45,878 nucleotides of DNA from Magnetovibrio sp. (lineage in GTDB: Bacteria > Pseudomonadota > Alphaproteobacteria > Rhodospirillales > Magnetovibrionaceae). The translations under genes and the position numbers were made by a program. The notes under the pieces were generated by a model. It saw nothing but the letters and a program-made list of their open reading frames with translations. It did no database searches and was not told the DNA's origin. Shown in pieces: positions 26,201 through 34,192 of the stretch; position 1 is the stretch's first letter; every line of letters starts with the position of its first letter. Location of the stretch: NCBI GenBank assembly GCA_026196495.1, contig JAPHSY010000071.1, forward strand, positions 1 through 45,878. Reading direction: 5' to 3'.

Positions 26201-27108
26201 AACAGCCGTAGCACTCGTCCATCAATCACCAACAGTCCGATAGCAATCAGTCCCATCCCCACCATAGCATCGCGATCTAAGCTTTCACCCAACACCGTCA
26301 CGCCTAAGATAATGGCACTGACCGGAACCAACAGCGTCACCAACAACACATTGGTGGCACCGGCTGTGGCGAGGATACGAAAATATAGGATATAGGCTAA
26401 GGCTGACGATAGAACCGCCAACCCCAGCAGTGCAGCCCACTCTTCAAGACCTGGCATTGGCAGCCGCCAAGGCATTTCAACCCACAACGCCACCGGGGCC
26501 AGCATCAATGTTGATGCCGTCACCTGTCCTGTAGCCGTATGCATCGGCTTCACACCTAAGGTGCGAAAGCGGCGGCCATAAACGCCTGCAAAAGCATAAG
26601 AGAGAGCCGCCCCCAAGATTGCCACCTGTGCCCATACGTTGGTGCCCAGGTTTTGCAACAAATCCGGCCCAATCATCACTGCAACCCCCGCAAATCCTGC
26701 CAGTACACCGACAATTCGGGCCGTACTGAAGCGTTCATCACTGGTCATATAGTGCGCCACCACCACAGTAAATATTGGTGTTGTGGCATTTAGAATAGAT
26801 GCGAGGCCCGAGGCAATATGACTTTGCCCCCACACAATTAGGGTAAAGGGCACCACGTTGTTTAAGAAGCCCATAACCAAGAATGCACGCCACACACGAG
26901 CATCACTCTTAATCAGATCACCTTGCACCATCAACACCAAATGCAAAACGGCAGCAGCAATACCAACCCGAAGCACAACGATGGTTAGGGGCGGCAAATG
27001 ATCAACCAAAACACCAACAAAAAAAAACGACCCACCCCACAAAATGGACAAGGTGATGAGCATGATCCATTCAAAGGTATTCATGGATGTATTGATGGTG
27101 GAATTCAT
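26176..27108 (-). CDS. EamA-family (DMT) membrane transporter
   Basis: A 310-residue protein with about ten helices in two EamA repeats. The first starts LSILWGGSFFFVG and the second starts near GAALSYAFAGVYGRRF. LASILNATTPIFTVV and LSSALAYILYF are family-typical. Such proteins export small metabolites or amino acids; the substrate is not readable. AGGAG lies 7 nt before the ATG. It is convergent with and overlaps the chelatase gene, with no terminator between. Confidence 0.88.
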   Translation of the reverse strand: MNSTINTSMNTFEWIMLITLSILWGGSFFFVGVLVDHLPPLTIVVLRVGIAAAVLHLVLMVQGDLIKSDARVWRAFLVMGFLNNVVPFTLIVWGQSHIASGLASILNATTPIFTVVVAHYMTSDERFSTARIVGVLAGFAGVAVMIGPDLLQNLGTNVWAQVAILGAALSYAFAGVYGRRFRTLGVKPMHTATGQVTASTLMLAPVALWVEMPWRLPMPGLEEWAALLGLAVLSSALAYILYFRILATAGATNVLLVTLLVPVSAIILGVTVLGESLDRDAMVGMGLIAIGLLVIDGRVLRLFQRAAKVD

Positions 27109-27180
27109 ATCTGTGCTCCTGGTGCCTTTATCTTAGGCTAACGATCCACACATATGGGTGCATTCCGGTTCTTGCGCGCT

Positions 27181-27222
27181 AAAAAAATAAAAAAGGGGGC
27201 GGAAACCTAAGGTTTCCGCCCC
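27181..27222 (-). terminator. Intrinsic terminator of the giant coiled-coil gene
   Basis: GGGGCGGAAACC (27196-27207) and GGTTTCCGCCCC (27211-27222) form a perfect 12-bp stem with a 3-nt loop. The A-rich run at 27181-27194 becomes a T run after the stem on the minus strand. It lies 57 nt beyond the stop of the minus-strand gene at 27279. Confidence 0.8.
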
Positions 27223-27227
27223 AAGAT

Positions 27228-27248
27228 GGGTCCCCTGACTTGGGACCC
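27228..27248. other. Second hairpin before the terminator
   Basis: GGGTCCC (27228-27234) and GGGACCC (27242-27248) pair perfectly across 7 nt. It sits between the coiled-coil gene stop and its terminator, perhaps as a 3' stabiliser. Confidence 0.5.
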
Positions 27249-27278
27249 TCCCCCGAAAAAGCTTAAACAAATACGTAA

Positions 27279-30200
27279 TTATATGTCGCGACCAAGCGCC
27301 TTGGAGAGGATCATATACAATTTTCCCATGTCAGACGACAAAAAAGTATTCTCTAATACACCATCATGGTCACGTTCACGTGCTTTTTCCATCATAGAGT
27401 TAAACTCACTGACATAGCGCCCCACATATTCGCGAAATTCACCATCCTGTTGATGAACATTCTTGATTGCCGCCAACGTGTTCTTTTCTTTGAAGCCCAG
27501 CATTTTGCGCACAAAAATGCCTTTTTCACCTTTGTTGAACCGGCGCCAGTCGTCTTCAGAAATGGGGACTTCAACAATTCGCGCCAAATCAACCGCAAGC
27601 GACTGCAATTTTTCAGTGATAAATGCCGAACGACGCATGAAGTCTTCGACGTGTGCGCGGTCCAAAGTGGAATCCAAGCTTTGATTGAGGTTTTGGGCAT
27701 GATGCACAGCCGCCATCAAATCACGCGTCCCCTTGTCGACCTTGGCACCGACATGTTCCAATTCACGCGACACAGTTTGGGATGCCTCGGTCAAATCCTG
27801 AACACGTTCACGCAAGGTTTGATCCCATGCCACGATGCGGGTTAGAGATTCTTCCGTAACACTGGCCACAGTCATGCTTTGTTTTTCCAAAGCATTGCCC
27901 AACAAGTCGGCACCTTTTTCAGCCCGTTCATACATACGATTTAAATCGTTCAACTGACCACGTGCACGTTCATGGGTCATATTCATGGTATCGGAAACCA
28001 TTTCTACATCACGGATACTGTCTTTGGTCTGACGTTCCACTTGCTCCAAGAACGTGCGGATAGATGCCATACTTTCATCCGTTAGATGTTCAATCCCACG
28101 CGCCTGATTATCAAATACAGTACTGACATGGCTCATTTTCGCCATGGCTTCATCTGTGCTTGTCACAACGTCACGGCTTTGATTGCGCAGGGTATTGCCT
28201 ACATCTTCGAGTTTTGTCGTCGCCTGTGTTGAAGCCGCATTCAGCTCATTGAGTTGTTGGCGTAAGGTCTCACCGGCACCATCCAAATTACGCACGGTGA
28301 TGTCGGAGACACGCGACATATCCCCGGCGGAGCGTTGAATCAGATCGCTAACCCGCTCTAACTCACCCGCAGCCCGCTCAGAGGCCGCCCCCAGGTCAGA
28401 GGTCTGATGATGGAACGCATTGGTCACCAAGTCGATAAGCTTGGCCGCTTTATCAACCGATTGATTGACGCCATGTACTTCTTCATTCAAACGCGCACCA
28501 ACTTCACCAAGTTTCCCAGCTGCCCGGTCCGATGCTTCCATCAAGCCACCCGCTTGGCGGTGCATATCTTCGGAAAACGTACGGATATGGTCGGATGCAC
28601 GCGTGTAGGACTGGGTCATGTCTTCGGTACGGCGAGACAACAAACCACCCAAATCTTCCAAGCGATCCCCGGCGCGATCCAACGCGGTATCCAAATCACT
28701 CGTATGACGCCGGAAAGTTTCCGATATCCCTTCCATGCGATCACCCGCTTGATGCGTGGTACGCGATGCTTCTTCAGCGCGTTCCGTAATGCGGCGTGCC
28801 ACCCCATCCAAACTACGTTCAGCACTTTCTATCCGTTGTGAAACAACACGCTCTCCATCCACCAAAGCATCGGTAACATTGCGCACACGACCAACGGCAT
28901 CGTCACTCACAGTTTGCAAACTGAAAGCACTTTCTTTCAGCTTTTCACCGGTATCTAACAAGCGATTGGTGGCTTGGGTGCCCAAATCATCAAGTTCACG
29001 GGTATGCTCTTTGATGGTATCACCCATAACATCAATACGTTCAGCAGCTTGCTTTGAAGCATCCGTCAAACCAGCCGTCTGACGATGCAAAGCATCCGAT
29101 ACCAACGAAATCAAACGTGCTGCACGGTCGGATGCAGACCCCACATCGCGTGAACGTTCCAACAATGCTGCTGTGGCTTTATCAACATTTTCAACTGCCG
29201 ATGAAGTCACGCGTTCAACACTTTCGGTAGAACCACCCAAGGTTTCACTTACGGTTTCCAAACGAGTTGTCGCTTCATCGGAACTGGACATCAGATCATT
29301 TAAGCTTTGGCGGACAGCATCCCCCAGTTCACGCAAACGATTTTCTGCACGATCTGAAACATCTTCCATTTGTTCCGTACGGTCATTTAAGTTTTCAGAG
29401 GCAGACATCACCAATTTGCCTGTGCGAGCCGCAACAAAAATCATCTGTTCAGTTTGTTTTTGCAGCTCATCACCAGCATCATTTAACTTATCGGCTGCAT
29501 GATCTGTGATGGTTTCCAACAGATGCGCGCGTTCTTGTACTGTTTCGCCCAAGTCATTTAATTTTGTTACGGTGTCATTGGAAGTTGCTTTTACATCTTG
29601 TAAGTGTTCTCGGAATTGATCCGTGGTTTTCGCGGTCTTTTGAGATGACTCGTTGATAGCATCAATACCTTCCTTAATTGAGCGTGTTGCACCAGCAATG
29701 GATTGCGCACTATTTTGTGCACTGGAAGAAATACGTTTGGCCCCCTCTTCCATAATACGGGTCGCTTCTGAAAGCGCGGCTTGCGCTTGTGATGATTTGC
29801 CATCCAATTCGGTCGAACTGTCTTGCAGTCGTTCAGTCACACTCGCAATACCCTCAATGCCGGTAAGGGTTGCGGACTTAATATTCTCAGATTGAATTTT
29901 TAATGTATCGGCTGCATCTTGGAGACGGCGTTCGCTATCTTCACCTGTTTGCACCAGTTCGTCTGCACGCGATTGCAGCGCCTTGCCAACTGTTTCAACC
30001 TGATCCAAAGCCTTGGCAGAAATGTGGCTTAAATCCATCGAAGTCTTGCGCAACAGTTCACGAACCTGACCAGATTGCTCTGCGGTGCTATCGGCTGTGG
30101 TAGCCATTGTTTTCGCTTCAGTCTGGAACGCCTCACCAGCCGCTTTCATACGCAAAGCAACCAAGTCAGAAGCCGCGACCAATTCATGCGCATGTTCACC

Positions 30201-31400
30201 CATGGTTTCAGACATGGACTTAATACGTGAACTGACATTATCGGCCGTTTGATTCAGGGCTGTAGTTTGACGTTCCAAATGGCCTTCAACTTCACCCGCA
30301 TGGGCAGCCGCATCCAATGCAGCACGTTCCAAGTCGGCCTGCTGACGACGCAAGGTTTCACCAATGCGGTCAGTTTGCGCTTCCATGCGGTCACCACGTG
30401 CGCCCAACTCAGCCCCTGCGCCGGAAATCAATTCAGAACCAACCTCCATGCGCTTTAACGCATCTTCGGTGGCTGAGTTCATTTTGCTAATGCGCTCATT
30501 CAATATTTCACCAACAGATTCAGCCCGCGCAGACGTCTCTGCGGAAATACGCATCATCTCTTCACTGCGTTGATGAAAAGTATCAGCCACTTCCAAGGCA
30601 TGGCGCGATCCGGTATCGGAAACATCTGCCAAATCTTGAACACGGCGTTCCAAAACTTCGACCAAATCTTCGGCACGGGTACTGGCCCGATCTGTCGCAG
30701 TGGCAATTTCATGACCACGACGATGAAGCACATCGCTAACGCTTTGGGCGCGATCTTCAGCTTTTTCAGACACCACACGTAATTCTTCAGTTTCACGTGA
30801 CAAGGCTTCCGCTACCGCACGTGCACGCAAATCTGCGTCTTCTGAAACACGAGACAGTTCCAGGGTACGTTCGCGCACTTGCGTCGTAATCGCCTCAGCC
30901 CGATTATAGGCTTCATCCGATGCCTTGGTTAGGTCACGAGCCTGAGAACGCAAGCTGTCGGTAATTTCTTTGACCCGGCTTTCAGAACGATCCGTTGGAT
31001 ACGTCAATTGACGAATTTGCCAACGCAACTGTCCTGTTTCACTGCGCAAGCTGTGGCCACGTTCAAACAACGCAATCACCATCCACAACAATGCGATTGG
31101 GGTGAAAATACCTGCTGCCAAACCACCAAGTTCATGGGGCAGCAATTCAAACAAGAGATCCCACCCCACATAGGTGGAAATGTAGTCGTTTGTGACCCAA
31201 AGCCAGCCCACCGTAAGCATGGCACCAAAGCCCGTCGCCAGCTTGTAGCGAAGGTAGAACGGTTCTGACCACTCATCATATTGCTGAGGCGTCGGTTGCG
31301 CCTCTTCGGGCATTGCGATCTGGTCTTCTCCATCCAAAAGAAGATCATGCCGAGGTGCATTTTGGTCTGTGTTGTTTTGGTTCTCAGAACCCGTAACCAT
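27279..31400 (-). CDS. Giant membrane-anchored coiled-coil protein with about 45 exact 25-residue repeats
   Basis: About 1373 residues. The N-terminus (1-50) is polar. Two transmembrane helices follow at about 55-77 and 90-113, so both ends should be cytoplasmic. From about 130 to 1250 the chain is one uninterrupted array of 25-residue units; only one unit is short (21). In each unit L occupies position 4, S/T-D/E positions 8-9, A 11, R 14, V/I 18, L 22 and R/Q/E often 25. The core pattern 4-3-4-3-4-3-4 equals two heptads plus a hendecad. A globular C-terminus (about 124 residues, with WRRFNKGEKGIFVRKMLGF and LGRDI at the end) has no motif I know. The topology recalls the polarity factor TipN, but identity is not claimed. 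GGAAG lies 4 nt before the ATG at 31400; a GTG at 31403 abuts it. The gene is monocistronic, with its own promoter and terminator. Confidence 0.85.
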   Translation of the reverse strand: MVTGSENQNNTDQNAPRHDLLLDGEDQIAMPEEAQPTPQQYDEWSEPFYLRYKLATGFGAMLTVGWLWVTNDYISTYVGWDLLFELLPHELGGLAAGIFTPIALLWMVIALFERGHSLRSETGQLRWQIRQLTYPTDRSESRVKEITDSLRSQARDLTKASDEAYNRAEAITTQVRERTLELSRVSEDADLRARAVAEALSRETEELRVVSEKAEDRAQSVSDVLHRRGHEIATATDRASTRAEDLVEVLERRVQDLADVSDTGSRHALEVADTFHQRSEEMMRISAETSARAESVGEILNERISKMNSATEDALKRMEVGSELISGAGAELGARGDRMEAQTDRIGETLRRQQADLERAALDAAAHAGEVEGHLERQTTALNQTADNVSSRIKSMSETMGEHAHELVAASDLVALRMKAAGEAFQTEAKTMATTADSTAEQSGQVRELLRKTSMDLSHISAKALDQVETVGKALQSRADELVQTGEDSERRLQDAADTLKIQSENIKSATLTGIEGIASVTERLQDSSTELDGKSSQAQAALSEATRIMEEGAKRISSSAQNSAQSIAGATRSIKEGIDAINESSQKTAKTTDQFREHLQDVKATSNDTVTKLNDLGETVQERAHLLETITDHAADKLNDAGDELQKQTEQMIFVAARTGKLVMSASENLNDRTEQMEDVSDRAENRLRELGDAVRQSLNDLMSSSDEATTRLETVSETLGGSTESVERVTSSAVENVDKATAALLERSRDVGSASDRAARLISLVSDALHRQTAGLTDASKQAAERIDVMGDTIKEHTRELDDLGTQATNRLLDTGEKLKESAFSLQTVSDDAVGRVRNVTDALVDGERVVSQRIESAERSLDGVARRITERAEEASRTTHQAGDRMEGISETFRRHTSDLDTALDRAGDRLEDLGGLLSRRTEDMTQSYTRASDHIRTFSEDMHRQAGGLMEASDRAAGKLGEVGARLNEEVHGVNQSVDKAAKLIDLVTNAFHHQTSDLGAASERAAGELERVSDLIQRSAGDMSRVSDITVRNLDGAGETLRQQLNELNAASTQATTKLEDVGNTLRNQSRDVVTSTDEAMAKMSHVSTVFDNQARGIEHLTDESMASIRTFLEQVERQTKDSIRDVEMVSDTMNMTHERARGQLNDLNRMYERAEKGADLLGNALEKQSMTVASVTEESLTRIVAWDQTLRERVQDLTEASQTVSRELEHVGAKVDKGTRDLMAAVHHAQNLNQSLDSTLDRAHVEDFMRRSAFITEKLQSLAVDLARIVEVPISEDDWRRFNKGEKGIFVRKMLGFKEKNTLAAIKNVHQQDGEFREYVGRYVSEFNSMMEKARERDHDGVLENTFLSSDMGKLYMILSKALGRDI
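27654..31016 (-). repeat. Array of about 45 degenerate 75-bp (25-codon) units within the coiled-coil gene
   Basis: Reading the protein in blocks of 25 from the unit that begins IRQLTYPTDR keeps the same register through about 45 units, with a single 4-residue deletion in the unit beginning KATSNDTV. Units differ strongly in sequence, so this is an old array, not a recent tandem expansion. Confidence 0.85.
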
Positions 31401-31451
31401 CACTCTTCCGTCCAGGCTAAGGCTATTTTAGCCTATTTTTCATTGGCAGAG

Positions 31452-31480
31452 ATCATACACCCCCTATATGGGGCGGTAAA
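31452..31480 (-). promoter_or_regulatory. Promoter of the coiled-coil gene with a dyad in the spacer
   Basis: On the minus strand TTTACC (31480-31475) and TATGAT (31457-31452) are 17 bp apart. Inside the spacer lies CCCC-ATATA-GGGG, a dyad that could be an operator. Start near 31445 gives a 45-nt leader that contains the hairpin AGGCTA-TTT-TAGCCT (31420-31434). Confidence 0.5.
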
Positions 31481-31515
31481 TAGCCGTTACGCACTACATG
31501 TTGTGGAAAAGTCAG

Positions 31516-31559
31516 CAAAAAGCCCCAGAGAACACAGCGAATGTGCACAACTGGGGCTT
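31516..31559 (-). terminator. Terminator of the TSUP exporter gene
   Basis: AAGCCCCAG (31520-31528) pairs perfectly with CTGGGGCTT (31551-31559). On the minus strand the stem is followed by a short T run (A run at 31517-31521). It begins 24 nt after the stop at 31583. The 22-nt loop is long. Confidence 0.6.
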
Positions 31560-31582
31560 AAGCTTGTGGATAACCTATAGGC

Positions 31583-32677
31583 CTAGGCTGGAGACGTAGC
31601 CTCCGCTGCTGCTTTAGCTTGAGCCTCTGCCTTAGCATGTCGGTCTTCAGCCATACCCTTAATCAAGGCGACGGCAATGGACACGGCCCCCGTCAACAAA
31701 GCCAAAGCGAGCGTTGCAAAGCTGAGGTTCGTCAACCATGTGCTGGTGGTCGGGGCCAAAGCTGCAATCCAGCCCATGTCGGACAAGTACACCGGAACTT
31801 TGAAGAAACGGCTAACCAACACAATCAACATGATGGTGCCCATGATGAACTTAACCACCCAGTCTTTCACATAGGTGGTACCGATAGCACCGATCTGAAC
31901 ACCAAAGAGCGAACCAGCCAGGATAATCATTGCCAAGCGGATGTCGACAAAGCCGTCCCAGGCGTAAAGCATGGAACCGCCAGCACCCATAACGAAGGCC
32001 ACAACCAATTCAGTTGCCGTTGCCATAATGGCCGGAACACCAAGAACATAGATCATGGCCGGAACACCAATAAAACCGCCAACCGCGATAGATGCTGCCA
32101 GCAAGCCCGTAGCAAAGCCCAAGGGCGCAATGAATAGAACGGAAATTTCCTTATCGATGGATTTGAAGTACATCATCGTGCCGGGAATGCGTACCGTATA
32201 AACCCACCTAGCAAGCTTAGTAACCTTATGACCAGCATTTTCACTGCCTTCTTCACGACGCCCCTTCATGGCATCGCGCATCACAAAGCCACCAACAACG
32301 GCTAACACCACCACAAAGATGGCGGAGACATAAAGGTTGGTTCCGGTATCACCAAAGGCATCACGAATATCGGTCATAAAGCCTTTGCCGACAATCACGC
32401 CGGCTTCGGCAAATACCCCCATAACAACACCCAGCTTAACGTCAACCTGGCCGAATTTGGCGCGTTTAATGGAACCCACCAAAGCTTTGGGGAATTTGTG
32501 AGCCATGTTGCTGGCCACTGCAACAATCGCCGGAGCACCCAGGCTCATCATTGCAGGCGTCAAAACAAATGCGCCGCCAGAGCCGATAAAGCCGCTGACC
32601 ATGCCGCCGATAAAGCCGACCAAGAACAAGAGAATGACGATCCCAGGAGTGAGGTCGAGAAAGGTAATGGCTTCCAT
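31583..32677 (-). CDS. TSUP-family (TauE/SafE) exporter, probably for sulfite or sulfonates
   Basis: A 364-residue protein with about eight to nine helices. It has the two TSUP half-repeats: GFIGGMVSGFIGSGGAFVLTP near the N-terminus and GLLAASIAVGGFIGVPAMIY in the second half. TauE/SafE relatives export sulfite, sulfoacetate or similar sulfur anions. With a complete rDsr pathway 10 kb away producing sulfite, sulfite export is a reasonable inference but not shown. AAGGAG lies 9 nt before the ATG, just after a hairpin (GCCCC-N8-GGGGC, 32694-32711). It is the last gene of a three-gene minus-strand group under a divergent LysR. Confidence 0.88.
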   Translation of the reverse strand: MEAITFLDLTPGIVILLFLVGFIGGMVSGFIGSGGAFVLTPAMMSLGAPAIVAVASNMAHKFPKALVGSIKRAKFGQVDVKLGVVMGVFAEAGVIVGKGFMTDIRDAFGDTGTNLYVSAIFVVVLAVVGGFVMRDAMKGRREEGSENAGHKVTKLARWVYTVRIPGTMMYFKSIDKEISVLFIAPLGFATGLLAASIAVGGFIGVPAMIYVLGVPAIMATATELVVAFVMGAGGSMLYAWDGFVDIRLAMIILAGSLFGVQIGAIGTTYVKDWVVKFIMGTIMLIVLVSRFFKVPVYLSDMGWIAALAPTTSTWLTNLSFATLALALLTGAVSIAVALIKGMAEDRHAKAEAQAKAAAEATSPA

Positions 32678-32767
32678 GAGGGAAACTCCTTAAGCCCCCT
32701 TCAAACGGGGCCATTTTTATTGTTGTTATCCACTGAGAGGGGGGAGGAACCTCAGATTTTTGAGACG

Positions 32768-33649
32768 TTAACCACCACGTACAATCAGCACAGGGCTGTT
32801 GGTTTGGTTGATCACGCGTTCAGCCTTAGAGCCAAACAGCATACGACCAATCCCTGTACGTCCAAAATTGCCCAAAACAATCAAGCCAGCTTTGCGGTCA
32901 TTGGCCACATCGACGATGGTATCGTCAGCTGCGCCTTCTTCGACAATGCCACGCGCTTGAACGCCTTGGCCTTCCAAGAAGGACAATACGCGGTCAACAA
33001 TGGGCTGGGCTTCATTTTGGCGACGCTCAGAATGAACCGGAACTTTCACTGACAAAACAAACAATGGAACACCACCTGTTTTGGCCAATTCACCTGCTGT
33101 CACAGCAGCCATATCGCTAAAGCGTGAGCCGTCAGTCGCAATCAAGATGGACTGCCAAACATTGGCCGTTTCAGGAACCACCAAGACAGAACATGACGCA
33201 TATCCAATTACCTTGGCCGTTGCATCACCCAACAGCATGCGTGCCAAACCGCGACGGCCCTTGCGGCCCATCACAATCACGTCTGCTTGAATGTCTTTGG
33301 CTGTATCAACAATCACTTCGTACGGATCATTGCCCGAACGCACATGACCTTTGCATTCCACGCCGTGTTCTTTGGCTGTTGCCGTAATGCGTTCGATAAC
33401 CGCATCGGTTTCACGCGCCGCTTCGATATCGTTGGGCTTGCCCATCCAGCCTGCTTCACCCGGTGTCGAGATCGCCGATAGGATGTTCAAAACAGCACCG
33501 TGCTCTTTACAAACCTGGACTGCGATCCGTTCTGCACCTGCACTCCATTCAGAGCCATCAGTTGCGAGCATAACATTTTCGAAGCGCCCAATAGGCGACA
33601 GTTGAGGTGCCAATGCCTCATCCCCCTGTGTAGTCATCACCGAGGTCAT
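32768..33649 (-). CDS. Double universal stress protein (two UspA domains)
   Basis: A 293-residue cytoplasmic protein with two Usp domains. Each begins with an ATDGS strand-turn (NVMLATDGSEWS and SILIATDGSRFS) and ends with an ATP-type G-x2-G-x9-G loop (VMGRKGRRGLARMLLGDA and VLGNFGRTGIGRMLFGS). Both nucleotide loops look intact. It starts 4 nt after the stop of the small membrane gene, so it is co-transcribed with it and with the TSUP exporter. It may sense energy state for this transport group, which is inference. Confidence 0.9.
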   Translation of the reverse strand: MTSVMTTQGDEALAPQLSPIGRFENVMLATDGSEWSAGAERIAVQVCKEHGAVLNILSAISTPGEAGWMGKPNDIEAARETDAVIERITATAKEHGVECKGHVRSGNDPYEVIVDTAKDIQADVIVMGRKGRRGLARMLLGDATAKVIGYASCSVLVVPETANVWQSILIATDGSRFSDMAAVTAGELAKTGGVPLFVLSVKVPVHSERRQNEAQPIVDRVLSFLEGQGVQARGIVEEGAADDTIVDVANDRKAGLIVLGNFGRTGIGRMLFGSKAERVINQTNSPVLIVRGG

Positions 33650-33653
33650 ACTA

Positions 33654-33974
33654 TCACCGCTTCGCTTTCAAACCCAAGGCTTCCCAGAAACGATCTGTGA
33701 AAATGCCGTGGACGATGGAAAATACAAACGCCAAACCGATGGGGAGCAAGAAATACGTGCGATCACCTTGGTTGGTCATTTCACCTACATGACGTATGTC
33801 AGCATTAAAATAGTACAAAGCGTAGTAAAGCATCCCGCTCAACAGACCAAAACCGATGGCGGATTTGGCTTGGGGACGCAGCATCAGCAAGTTACGCAGA
33901 CGCCACTTGCGGCGTTTCGAGGTGTCGTCAGAGATGGCAGCGCCATCAATATGCGTGACCATTGTTTCGGTCAT
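33654..33974 (-). CDS. Small two-TM membrane protein of unknown function
   Basis: A 106-residue protein. A basic segment (SKRRKWRLRNLL) is followed by one helix at about 38-56 and a second near 74-92, with a short loop between. I do not recognise the family. TAGGAG precedes the ATG by about 7 nt. It is the first gene of the group with the Usp and TSUP genes and is divergent from lysR, so it may be an accessory to the exporter. Confidence 0.7.
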   Translation of the reverse strand: MTETMVTHIDGAAISDDTSKRRKWRLRNLLMLRPQAKSAIGFGLLSGMLYYALYYFNADIRHVGEMTNQGDRTYFLLPIGLAFVFSIVHGIFTDRFWEALGLKAKR

Positions 33975-34013
33975 CCTTTGCTCCTACAATCTATTTTGCG
34001 TTGCAATATATTC

Positions 34014-34028
34014 ATTCCAAAGTGGAAT
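34014..34028. promoter_or_regulatory. LysR-type box 1, ATTCC-N5-GGAAT
   Basis: ATTCC-AAAGT-GGAAT is a perfect dyad of the T-N11-A form used by LysR regulators. It lies 40 bp upstream of the small membrane gene (minus strand), beside a possible -10 (TATATT on the minus strand, 34010-34005). A further dyad, CTTAG-N7-CTAAG, follows at 34031-34047. Confidence 0.55.
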
Positions 34029-34150
34029 TTCTTAGTCGTACGCTAAGATGACAAGGATATTGCCCAGAAATCGAAACGATCTGTTGAGCCTTGGAACCCT
34101 TGGAAATAGCGCAATAAAATTTTGTCGGAGTATCTGTGTAAAATCTTTGC

Positions 34151-34179
34151 TTTGCTAATGCTTTATTTTTATCTAATAT
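34151..34179 (+). promoter_or_regulatory. Candidate lysR promoter giving a leaderless transcript
   Basis: TTTGCT (34151-34156) and TAATAT (34174-34179) are 17 bp apart. A start 7 bp after the -10 falls on the A of the lysR ATG at 34186. No ribosome site is present upstream of that ATG, which fits a leaderless mRNA. Confidence 0.35.
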
Positions 34180-34192
34180 TCCTAAATGGAAT
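34178..34192. promoter_or_regulatory. LysR-type box 2, ATTCC-N5-GGAAT, overlapping the lysR start
   Basis: ATTCC-TAAAT-GGAAT has the same half-sites and spacing as box 1, 164 bp away. It covers the likely -10 edge and the ATG of lysR, a position suited to autorepression. Confidence 0.55.

Noticed and set aside
27654-31016. Long plus-strand frames opposite the coiled-coil gene
   Set aside because: They are short, mutually overlapping shadows produced by the biased codon pattern of the repeat array.
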